Assembly (NCBI GenBank): GCA_016795425.1
Contig: JAEUHG010000005.1
Location: forward strand, 41,772-105,771
Reading direction: 5' to 3'
DNA length: 64,000 nucleotides
Origin: Verrucomicrobiales bacterium
Lineage (GTDB): Bacteria; Verrucomicrobiota; Verrucomicrobiia; Limisphaerales; CAIMTB01
Below the pieces are notes generated by a model. It did not search any database. It was not told the origin of the DNA and worked only from the letters and a program-made list of their open reading frames with translations. Positions 46,529 to 55,600 of the stretch are shown here, one piece after another (positions within the stretch are counted from its first letter, which is position 1; every line of letters starts with the position of its first letter). Both the position numbers and the translations under genes were made by a program.

Positions 46529-47665
46529 ATGCCGGACGCCCAACCTTCGAAGTCCTGGTCGCTGTCGCGTGACGACGCCATTGGCTTGGCGCGTGGTGCG
46601 GCGATTGCGGCGACGGTATGGACATTGCTCGCGATGTTGTTCGCGGGCCAGGTCTACGCCTCGAGCGCGATGTGGGGGCGCCCGGTGAGTTGGGGCCGCG
46701 CCCTGTCCTATGCCTTGGCGGACTGGTATGTGTTCGCCTTGTTGGCACCGCCGGTGGCCTGGCTGGGACGAAAGGTGCGTCTGGACTGGCCGCTGCGTGC
46801 CCGGCCGATGCTGGTGCATGTCAGTGCGTGCGGGGCCTTCATGCTGGCCTACCTGCTTTTGCGGGCCCTGGTGGCTCTATGGCAGGAGCGAGTGGATGCA
46901 CGTCCGGTGCATTACTTCGACGTGTTCGAAGTGGCCTTGGTGAAGACGCTTCCTCAGAGCCTGTTGGTTTACTGGGCGGTGGTGGCGGTGCAGCATGTGG
47001 TGGCGTACCAGGAGCGGGCGCGGGAGCGGGAACGTCGGGCCGCCGAACTGGAGCAACGTCTGACGGCGGCCCGGTTGCAGGCGCTGCAGATGCAACTGAA
47101 TCCGCACTTCCTCTTCAACACCCTGAATGCGATCTCGTCGCTGATGCACCAGGACGTGGACGCCGCCGATCGCATGCTGGTGAGGTTGAGCGAGTTGTTA
47201 CGACGCGCCTTGGATACCCGGGACCGCCAGGAGGTCCGATTGGGAGAGGAACTGGCGTTTCTGGATCGCTACCTGGAAATCGAGCAGACACGGTTCGGGG
47301 CCCGATTGACGGTGGAGCGCACGGTGGATAGCGACCTGATGAACGTCATGGTGCCGAATCTCCTGCTTCAGCCTCTGGTGGAGAATGCCATCAAGCATGG
47401 CATCGAACGCCAACGACGGCCCGGGGTGATTCAGCTCGGGGTCGGCCGAGAAGGGGGCCAGGTGGTGCTCACCGTGCGGGACAACGGCCCTGGTTTGGAT
47501 CCGAACCGCAACGCTTCGCCGCGCGGGCATGGGATCGGTTTGGGAAACACCCGCCGGCGCCTCGAACAACTCTATGGTCCCCGCCAGGAGTTGGTGATGC
47601 GCAATGCCGAAGGAGGTGGCACCGAGGTGGTCGTCCGGTTGCCCTGGCGCCTGGCTGAGGGATAG
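46529..47665 (+). CDS. LytS/YehU-type sensor histidine kinase
   Basis: A 378-residue membrane kinase of the His_kinase (PF06580) class. Four membrane helices lie at about residues 22-45, 58-80, 94-120 and 138-158. A charged coiled-coil linker follows, then the phospho-acceptor His193 in MQLNPHFLFNTLN. The ATPase domain has PLVENAIKHG, DNGPGLD and GIGLGNTRRRL. Such kinases normally pair with an adjacent LytTR response regulator, but none is encoded here. The next genes are a hydrolase and an ECF sigma factor. It starts 74 bp after the caspase gene. Confidence 0.9.
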   Translation: MPDAQPSKSWSLSRDDAIGLARGAAIAATVWTLLAMLFAGQVYASSAMWGRPVSWGRALSYALADWYVFALLAPPVAWLGRKVRLDWPLRARPMLVHVSACGAFMLAYLLLRALVALWQERVDARPVHYFDVFEVALVKTLPQSLLVYWAVVAVQHVVAYQERARERERRAAELEQRLTAARLQALQMQLNPHFLFNTLNAISSLMHQDVDAADRMLVRLSELLRRALDTRDRQEVRLGEELAFLDRYLEIEQTRFGARLTVERTVDSDLMNVMVPNLLLQPLVENAIKHGIERQRRPGVIQLGVGREGGQVVLTVRDNGPGLDPNRNASPRGHGIGLGNTRRRLEQLYGPRQELVMRNAEGGGTEVVVRLPWRLAEG

Positions 47666-47707
47666 CGGGCGTTTCATATTTCCTTGGCGGGAATCTAGAA
47701 TCAGACT

Positions 47708-48718
47708 GTGCCGTCCATGAATCACGCGGCTCCTGCCGTCCCGGAACTGGCCATTCCCGCGGACGTGGCCGATTGGCAACAACAACGCGAGGTACTGCGC
47801 GCCACCTTGTGGAGACTCCTTGGGGATCTGCCCCCGCGACCCGCGCCGCGGCCTGGGGAGATTCGATGGCGCGACCGCCGCGAGACCGACGACTCCACCA
47901 TCGAGTCGTTCGAATTCGACAATGGCGCCGGCGCTGTGGTTCCTGGCGTCTTCATCCTCCCCAAGCGCCGCAGCGGCAAGGTTCCCGGGGTCCTCTATTG
48001 TCACTGGCACGGCGGCGAATACGACGGAGGCAAGAAGGAGGTGTTCGAACAGGCGCACACGCCGGCCGTGCCGGCCACCGAATTCGCGAAACGCGGCTAC
48101 GCCGTCCTCGCCATCGACGCGTACTGCTTTGGAGAGCGTCATGGGAAAGGCCCGGGTTCGGATGAACGGGGTGGTGCCGGGGAGTTGACGGCAAGCAAGT
48201 GGAACCTGTGGTTCGGGCGCAGCCTCTGGGGGATGATGCTACGGGACGATTTGATGGCGCTCGATATTCTGGCATCGCGGCCCGAGGTGGACGCCTCGAG
48301 GTTGGGGGCCACCGGCATCAGCATGGGAGCGACGCGGACCTGGTGGCTGATGGCGTTGGACGACCGCATCAGGGCGGGGGTGGCGGTGGCGTGCCTGACG
48401 CGGTACCAGGACTTGATCGAGGCCGGCCTGCTGAAGGCGCACGGCATTTATTATTATGTACCGGGCATGCTGCAGCATTTCGACACCGAAGCAGTCGTCA
48501 GCCTGATTGCGCCAAGGGCCGTGTTGTTTCTAACGGGCGACCAGGACGGCGGATCTCCGGTGCCGGGGATTCGCCGGATCGAGGCCGTCGCGGGCGAAGT
48601 GTGGCGGCTCTATGGGAAGCCCGGGTCTTTCGAGAGCCGGATCTACCCGGGGCTGGGTCACGTCTACACGCCGGACATGTGGGAGCGAATGTTGGCGTGG
48701 ATGGGAAAACACCTATGA
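47708..48718 (+). CDS. Alpha/beta hydrolase (dienelactone hydrolase / acetyl-xylan esterase-like)
   Basis: A 336-residue cytoplasmic hydrolase. The nucleophile is Ser205 in the GISMGA elbow, the acid is probably Asp280 in GDQDGG, and the base His318 in GLGHVY. The oxyanion region is YCHWHGGEYDGGK. Layout and length match the abhydrolase_7-like esterases that are common in Verrucomicrobia. The substrate is unknown. No signal peptide. The start is GTG 47708 or ATG 47717. It lies 42 bp after the histidine kinase. Confidence 0.85.
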   Translation: MPSMNHAAPAVPELAIPADVADWQQQREVLRATLWRLLGDLPPRPAPRPGEIRWRDRRETDDSTIESFEFDNGAGAVVPGVFILPKRRSGKVPGVLYCHWHGGEYDGGKKEVFEQAHTPAVPATEFAKRGYAVLAIDAYCFGERHGKGPGSDERGGAGELTASKWNLWFGRSLWGMMLRDDLMALDILASRPEVDASRLGATGISMGATRTWWLMALDDRIRAGVAVACLTRYQDLIEAGLLKAHGIYYYVPGMLQHFDTEAVVSLIAPRAVLFLTGDQDGGSPVPGIRRIEAVAGEVWRLYGKPGSFESRIYPGLGHVYTPDMWERMLAWMGKHL

Positions 48719-48776
48719 TCCTTGATGAGCGGCGTGGACCAGTCCCGGTGTGAATGCCGCGAAGGTGGATGCTGAC

Positions 48777-49496
48777 ATGGGCGACGAGACGTTCGCGACA
48801 ACCCACTGGAGCGTGGTGCTTTCGGCACAGGGCCAGCGCCGGACGGAGGTCGACGAGGCATTGTCCGAGCTGCTGAGGAGCTACTGGCCGCCGCTTTTCG
48901 CTTTTCTTCGCCGCCAAGGTTACGCTCATGCCGACGCCGAGGATCTCGTACAAGGGTTTTTCGAACGGTTCCTCGCCGAGGATTTTCTGCGGTCCGTGAC
49001 CCGGGAAAAGGGTCGGTTTCGATCGTTTCTGTTGGCGGCACTTAGGCACCACGTCGCGAATGTGCATCGGCATGACCGGACGCAGCGGCGCGGGGGTTCG
49101 AGGCCGCACCTGTGCCTGGAAGATCCCGGGGCTCTGGAACGGTGCGAAGCGAGTTTGGCGACCGGTCTGGAGCCTGAGGTCGTTTTCGACCGGGTATGGG
49201 CGGAGACCGTGCTGACGAATGCAGCGATGGCGCTCCGGCTTGAATACGAGGCGAGCGGGCGGGGGTCCCTTTACGAGGTCCTTCGGCGCTGGCTGGCGGC
49301 GGAAGCGAAGCCGGGAGAGTATGCCGCTCAGGCGCCGGCGCTCGGCATGTCCGAAGGCGCGCTGGCGGTGGCGGTGCACCGTCTGCGCCAGCGCCTGCGC
49401 GAGCTCGCCCGCGCGCTGGTGGCCCATACTGTTCCGACACCCGGGGATGTGGACGACGAGTTGCGGCACCTACTCAAGACCCTGATTCGCTCGTAA
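48777..49496 (+). CDS. ECF-type RNA polymerase sigma factor
   Basis: A 239-residue sigma-70 family factor of the kind that neighbours Ser/Thr kinases in Verrucomicrobia and Planctomycetes. It begins with FATTHWSVVLSA, a hallmark of this group. Region 2 is at about residues 30-85 (DAEDLVQGFFERFL and FRSFLLAALRHHVAN), and region 4 is near 188-220 (ALGMSEGALAVAVHRLRQRLREL). The start was set at ATG 48777 with GAAGGTGG upstream; GTG 48750 would add nine residues. No anti-sigma gene is adjacent; the kinase gene 47 bp downstream is the likely control partner. Confidence 0.88.
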   Translation: MGDETFATTHWSVVLSAQGQRRTEVDEALSELLRSYWPPLFAFLRRQGYAHADAEDLVQGFFERFLAEDFLRSVTREKGRFRSFLLAALRHHVANVHRHDRTQRRGGSRPHLCLEDPGALERCEASLATGLEPEVVFDRVWAETVLTNAAMALRLEYEASGRGSLYEVLRRWLAAEAKPGEYAAQAPALGMSEGALAVAVHRLRQRLRELARALVAHTVPTPGDVDDELRHLLKTLIRS

Positions 49497-49543
49497 TCAT
49501 CCGGTGCCGGTGGTTCTGAATCTGCAGGGTCCTGGTTTCTGTC

Positions 49544-52500
49544 ATGAATTGCACCCGCTGTGGAGCGCTGTTGTCGGGCGACCGGGGTATCGAGGGATTC
49601 TGTCCCCGGTGCGTCGCGGAGATGGCGTTTGGCGGGTGCCTGAACGGGGTGGCATTGGGGGAGGCGAAGAGTCAGGCCGCCGCAACGCCGGAGCAGGCGA
49701 TGTTTGCCGGCTTCGAGATCCTGGATGAGATCGGGCGGGGCGGGAGCGGGACGGTGTACCGGGCGAGGCAATCGCGACTGAATCGGGAAGTGGCGTTGAA
49801 GGTCCTGCACGAGGGACCCTGGTCTCGTCCCGATGTGCGCGAGCGATTCCGCCGCGAAGCCAAGGCGACGGCGGCATTGCGTCATCCGAATGTCGTCACC
49901 GTTTACGAGGCCGGTGATCAAGACGGACACGCCTATCTCGCGATGGAATTGGTCCAGGGCCGGAGCCTGGCGGAGTTGACGCGGGATGGCCCATTGCCGC
50001 CGGAACGCGCGGCGCGGTACGCGCTCGGGGTGGCCGACGGCGTGTCAGCGGCCCACGCGCGTGGCATTCTGCATCGCGATTTGAAACCCGCGAATGTGTT
50101 GATCGATGGAGGCGATCAGGCGCGGGTGGCGGATTTCGGGTTGGCCAAGACCATCGATCCGGGTTTGGAGGCGAACCGCGGCGTGCCGGGGGCGGCGGAG
50201 TCGGAACAAGAATTCACCGCGCCGGGACAGGTTTTGGGATCACCCGGGTACATGCCGCCGGAGCAGGCCGATCCGGCCCGTGGCACCATGACTTTTGCCA
50301 GCGATGTTTATTCGCTGGGAGCGCTTCTCTATCATTTGTTGACCGGCCGACCTCCCTTTGCCGGCCCCACGGTCGCGGCAACGCTGGCCCAGGTTCTCCA
50401 CGACGAACCCGCATCGCCGCGACGGGTGAACTCCGGGGTGCCGCGGGATCTGGAGACGATCTGTCTGCATTGCCTTCAGAAGGAACCCGAACGGCGCTAC
50501 ACCACGCTGGGGGACGTCGCGGCGGACCTTTCGGCGTTTCTTCAGCACCGTCCGATCCGGGCGCGTCCGATTTCCATCGTTGAACGGTGCGTGTTGTGGT
50601 GCCGGCGGCGACCGCGCCTCGCGGGTTTGGCAGGGATCATCCTCGTGGCGACCTTTTTGGGAACCGGTGCTTTCCTGAGGCAGGTGGCCGAGAATCGTCG
50701 GAACCTCTACGCCGCTGATCTGCGATTGGCGTCGCTGGCCGTGGAGGAAGGAGACTTTGGCCGTACCCGGTCCTTGTTGGCATTGCACCATCCACGCACC
50801 GGAGTGGCGACGGCAGATTTTCTTTGGCGTCACTTGAATCGGGTGAGCCAGGGGGACACGCGCCAGATTCTTGGGGAGCATCCGTGGATCGTGAATAGCG
50901 TGGCTTGGTCACCGGACGGTTCGCACTTGGCCAGCGGAAATGTGGGATCCGGCACCGTGGCCGCCGACACTCGGATTTGGGACCTGCGTGCCGATCCACC
51001 ATTGATGCGCGTTCTGATCGCGCGGGGAGCGCGTCAATTGGCCTGGTTCCCAGATGGCCGTCGATTGATGGTGGCCCATCCCGAGGGTGATGTTGGGATC
51101 TACGATAGCCTCGACGGTGTTCGAAAGGCCACCTTCCGAGGCCTGAGTGCCGCGCTCTCCGAAGACGGCCGTCGATTGCTGACCTGTGAGGGAGATCGTT
51201 GGAGTTGGGAACCGGGCGGCGCTCCGGGATCCGTCCTGCTGCATGATCTGGAGTCGGGAGACTCCACGGAATTAGGGGCGGCCCGGTGGGCGACGATGTC
51301 GGCCGATGCCAGGCGCGTGGTGATCACGGATCTACGCACCGAAGCCCGGGTGTTGGAAGCGACGACGGGTCGGGTCCTGAGTCGATTGCGATTGCCGGCG
51401 GTGGTGTGGTCACTGGGAGTTTCTCGGGATGGACGGTGGGTGGCCTCGGCAGGGTTCGAGGCTCCTGTGGCACTCTGGGACACCACGCAACCGGACGCGG
51501 AGCCCCGCATGCTCGAGGGCCACACCAAGGGGACGTGGCAGGTGGCGTTTACCACCGATGCTCGCCGTATGGTGACGGCGTCCTCGGATCAGTCCATCCG
51601 ACTGTGGGATGTCCGAACCGGCGCGTTGGAGCGGGTGTTGCGCGGGCATGGGAGCGAGGTGTGGTGCGCGGCGTTTCGTCCGGACGGCCTGCAGTTGGCA
51701 ACCGGAGGCAAGGATCGCACGGTCGTTGTCTGGCCGGTTTCGGAGAGAACGGTGCGGGGGGAAATCGCCGGGCGCAGTTATGCGTCCCTGATCTTCGCCC
51801 ATGACAGCCGGTGGGTGGCGACCGTCGATCCAACGGACGATACGCGGACGCTGGTGCATGACCGATCCATGTCCGGGAAACCGACGGGAGTTCCCCAATT
51901 GAGGCCGCTCGCCTTTGGTCCCGACTCAGCGTGCTTGTTGGGCATGGGGGACGGGTTTGCGGTGCGGGAAGTGGACTGGCGACGAGATCAAACCGTTCGT
52001 GACGTGACGTTAGAACATTCGGCCGATGAACCATCGCCCCATCGCGTGGTCGCCACGCCTGACGGCGCCTGGATAGCGGGCATCAGCCGGGGTGGCGGCG
52101 TTTCGATCTGGGCGGGTTCCACCGGGAGGCGGCGGGCCCACTGGACCATTCCTGTGGAGGACCCTTGGTTTATCCACCTGCGGGATGACGGCGCCTGGTG
52201 TGCCGTGACCGCGGGGGAATCAGGCTTCTGGGTCGGGAATGTTCAGGCGGCGGTCCTGGAGAGAATCACGACACACCGGGACATGGCCAAATGGGCCGCC
52301 TTCTCTCCGGATGGCCAGTGGCTCGCGACGGCGAGCGTCGATGCTTCGATCGGGTTATGGCGGCTGCCCGACCTGAAGCTCGAGCGAATGTTCCTGGGCC
52401 ATCCCACCGAGGCATCCTGCGTGGCATTCTCGCAGGACCGGAATCTGCTGGTTTCCTCGGAGCAAGGGAATGGGTTGAGATTCTGGGATTTGCGAACGGG

Positions 52501-52624
52501 CCGTGAGGTTGGGGTCCTGCATGAACCCAACGTGGAACCCGGTCTGGTGTTTTCCGCCGATGGACTGGCCTTGGGCGTTTGCCTGGGGAACGGACATTGG
52601 CGTGTGCTGGAGGCGCCCCGGTAG
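49544..52624 (+). CDS. Zinc-ribbon Ser/Thr protein kinase with WD40 repeats
   Basis: A 1026-residue membrane kinase. An N-terminal zinc ribbon has two CxxC pairs (Cys3/6 and Cys20/23). The Hanks-type kinase domain (about 57-325) has GRGGSGTV, Lys86, HRDLKPAN with Asp179, and DFG with Asp197, so it is catalytically complete. A single membrane helix follows (about 363-382). The rest, about 600 residues, is two WD40 propellers' worth of repeats (for example SVAWSPDGSHLASG and WAAFSPDGQWLATAS), probably outside the cell membrane. With the sigma factor 47 bp upstream it forms a common verrucomicrobial signalling pair. Three exported proteins follow. Confidence 0.92.
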   Translation: MNCTRCGALLSGDRGIEGFCPRCVAEMAFGGCLNGVALGEAKSQAAATPEQAMFAGFEILDEIGRGGSGTVYRARQSRLNREVALKVLHEGPWSRPDVRERFRREAKATAALRHPNVVTVYEAGDQDGHAYLAMELVQGRSLAELTRDGPLPPERAARYALGVADGVSAAHARGILHRDLKPANVLIDGGDQARVADFGLAKTIDPGLEANRGVPGAAESEQEFTAPGQVLGSPGYMPPEQADPARGTMTFASDVYSLGALLYHLLTGRPPFAGPTVAATLAQVLHDEPASPRRVNSGVPRDLETICLHCLQKEPERRYTTLGDVAADLSAFLQHRPIRARPISIVERCVLWCRRRPRLAGLAGIILVATFLGTGAFLRQVAENRRNLYAADLRLASLAVEEGDFGRTRSLLALHHPRTGVATADFLWRHLNRVSQGDTRQILGEHPWIVNSVAWSPDGSHLASGNVGSGTVAADTRIWDLRADPPLMRVLIARGARQLAWFPDGRRLMVAHPEGDVGIYDSLDGVRKATFRGLSAALSEDGRRLLTCEGDRWSWEPGGAPGSVLLHDLESGDSTELGAARWATMSADARRVVITDLRTEARVLEATTGRVLSRLRLPAVVWSLGVSRDGRWVASAGFEAPVALWDTTQPDAEPRMLEGHTKGTWQVAFTTDARRMVTASSDQSIRLWDVRTGALERVLRGHGSEVWCAAFRPDGLQLATGGKDRTVVVWPVSERTVRGEIAGRSYASLIFAHDSRWVATVDPTDDTRTLVHDRSMSGKPTGVPQLRPLAFGPDSACLLGMGDGFAVREVDWRRDQTVRDVTLEHSADEPSPHRVVATPDGAWIAGISRGGGVSIWAGSTGRRRAHWTIPVEDPWFIHLRDDGAWCAVTAGESGFWVGNVQAAVLERITTHRDMAKWAAFSPDGQWLATASVDASIGLWRLPDLKLERMFLGHPTEASCVAFSQDRNLLVSSEQGNGLRFWDLRTGREVGVLHEPNVEPGLVFSADGLALGVCLGNGHWRVLEAPR

Positions 52625-52678
52625 GGGTTGCGCGACAAATCCTGTAATCGCCACTCCCGGGCCGTTCTCTGTTCGTGG

Positions 52679-55600
52679 ATGGGAGTGGCGAGACAGATCA
52701 TCTGCGTCATCGGGTTTTGGGCCGCACTGGCGTTCCTGGGAACGGCCGGCGCCCAAGACGCGGCCGTACCAGTGGCGCGACTCGTCGATCTCTCCGTCGA
52801 CGATCCCTTGGGTCAGGTCCTGGATGCGGATCTCGGCGAACCGGATCCCGCGTCAAGCCGTGCTTACCTGCACGGCGGCGTGACTCTTTTGGTGACGTTT
52901 CGGAACCCGCTCCCGGTCGAGGCACCATACCGGGTCACCTTCCGACTGCTCGCCCCGGACGGAACTGCCTGGCCGGTGGTCGGGCCGGATGGGGCGGCGA
53001 CGGATTCGGTTTCGGTGGACGTGTCGGTGACGCGGCCATTGTCTGGGACGACCGCCCGGCATCGCGTGTCCGCCAACCTGAGACCGGCCATCCGGTTGGA
53101 GGAAGGGTCGGCCTATCGATTGGAAACCGTTCTTCTCTCCGATCGGGGACCGGGGTTCCAACCGGTGACCTCACTGGTGGAGAGCGAAGGGCGTCGTTAC
53201 TTCCACTTCGCCAATACCGAGAGTCCGGATCCGGCAGTCAACGTTCTTGCGAGACTCGACGCGGCGTCCTTGGCCACTGAGGCAGGTCGTCCTCGGCTGC
53301 GGTTCAAATTTACCGCCGCGCGCTTCGATGATTTCACCGAAGCGGCGGCACTGATCGACGTAGGACTTCGACTTCGCGTGACGCTACGAGACGTGGTTGC
53401 CGACACCGAGGTACCCTTGGAAGCGGGCGAGTACTCGTGGTCGAGGTCGATGAGCAGCGTAGCCAGCCCTCGAGAGGCGGCGATGGTGGTGGTCGAGGAC
53501 TCGGTCGAATTGGCGCCGACCCTGACACTTCAATGGGGACGCGACTATGTGGCTCGCATCGCGTTGGATCACCTCGAACCGGACGGCAGCGCATGGGAGC
53601 ACCAGGTGATGACCACACTGCCGACGGGGCTCGTCGGCTTGTCCGGCAAACTGTTTTTTGGGTCGATCGAGACTCGATTTGCCACCGTCGCCAATGATCC
53701 GCGAGTGGGTGCCGTGCCGAATCCTGACTTTCCCGACGATGGCTTGAAGACGGAGCTGGTGGTGACCGGGCAGAGTGGGTGGCTTCCGGCGCGGCCATCG
53801 TTGACTTATGGGGATGGCACGGCGCTGCCGGTGCATGTGTTTGCCAACGGCGACGCCTTGTTCCTGGGCAACGGCTCGGTGATCCTGAACGGCTCGATCA
53901 ATGGGCGCGATGACATCGGGTCGGTGCGATTTGGCTACGCCCGCTTGGAACTCTCCGACGCCGGTCTGAACGCCTTTGAAGGGTATGCCAGGTTTCCGGC
54001 GGGCAGCGGATTCGCCGTGGACGGACTGACGCGAATATTGGAAACGCGGATGCCCTTGGGGCGCGTCCCTTTGACGGCCGAGACGCGACCCCAGTCCGCC
54101 CGATTCACGTTGCGGGCCGCCGATTTTGGTTTGGGATCACTTTGGATTCATCACGAGTCGTTGCCTCTGCGGTTGGCGACACCCCAAATCGATTGGCGCG
54201 TTGACCAAGGGACGTTCGAATTCGAGACGGGATCCTGGGATTACGTTCGGCGCCGCGAATCGGAGTTCCTCGACGACCCGGTGAGGACCGAGGTGCTGAC
54301 GGCCGAGCAGCGCCGGCGCCCGGCCAACGATGGGTATTTTGCCTTCGCGCGAGAGGCGGCGGGGCCGGTGCGGTTGAGTGTCGACGAACAAGGTCGCGGC
54401 CGGCTCGATGCCATCGTGCCGCTGGGTATGGGTGGCTTTGAAGGGCACTTTCCGGCCGGGGTAAGCCTTCCCTTGGCGGGCGGGCAAGTGGTGCTGAAAG
54501 GGGGCAAGGTCGACGAGGCCGCCAGCAGGATCGACGGCCAGACCGGAACCTTCGCGACCCTCAGCTACAGCCAGGGATGTCCGGATCCCGAATGCGCCGG
54601 TCCCGGTGACGGGACCCTTGAATTTGAACCCCTCACCGGGTCGTTTCAGGTGACCGTCGATGGCGGATGGCAGGGAGCGACGGTGACGCGGGATACCGCG
54701 TTGAATCCGGCCAGATTGCAGTGGGGGGCGTTGGGAGGAGACCGGTTTGCTCATGCGATCGTCGCATTCGAATCCGGCGCCTTTCATCTGCCCGGCTATC
54801 TACTGCGCGCGGACGCGGGTTCGGAGCATTTGAAGGACGGCGATCGGCCCGTGGCCCTGTTGTTCAGTGGTTATGGGCAGGCCAATGGCCCGGCCCTCGT
54901 CGAACGGCCGCAAACCGAAGGCTATGCCGTCGGCGCGGCGGACTATGCGGGATTGAACTTCCGGCTGCCGGACGATGGGGCCGCCGTGGCGGTCAGTTAC
55001 CTCGCCGGCCAACGCGTGCCAGCCGCCGGCACCTATCCGGTCGCGGGAAGTTCCAAATACTACGTTCGCCAGGGCGGCGTGAGTGGACGTCACCAGGCGG
55101 TGGCGGGCCAGTTTCCCAGGGACCTGATCCTCTACGGCTTCGCCACTTCGCTGGACGGATTGCGCCTGAGCTACCTCGACAACCGCGTCGAGCGCAGCGC
55201 GACGGATGGCGGGATCACCGTGCCGTACCCCAGCGATTTCACGCAGGAATTCTCCGAGCTGCGGCTGCGCTGCAACGGGCAGTTGATGGATGCGCGAATC
55301 CGCGGGGAAGCGCGACACCTTCTGGCGTATTGGTTGGCGCCCTTCCGAGCCTCGACCTTGGAGTTCCGCGGAGCAGCCGGTGCCCCGTGTGACACGACGA
55401 CGGGTGTCCTGCTTCTGGGATCCTCGGTGGCGCTCCCGCTGATTCGGCGGCCGGCGCTGGGAGTCCTGGGCTTTCACCCGAGCGGTCAGCTGGTGACCGC
55501 GGCGGATGGGATCTCGGGCGTCGATTCGCGCCTGGACCTGCCCGGGAGCCTGGAGATGGCGGGGCCGGAGAATCGTGCCTACCGGTTCTCGACCGCATCG

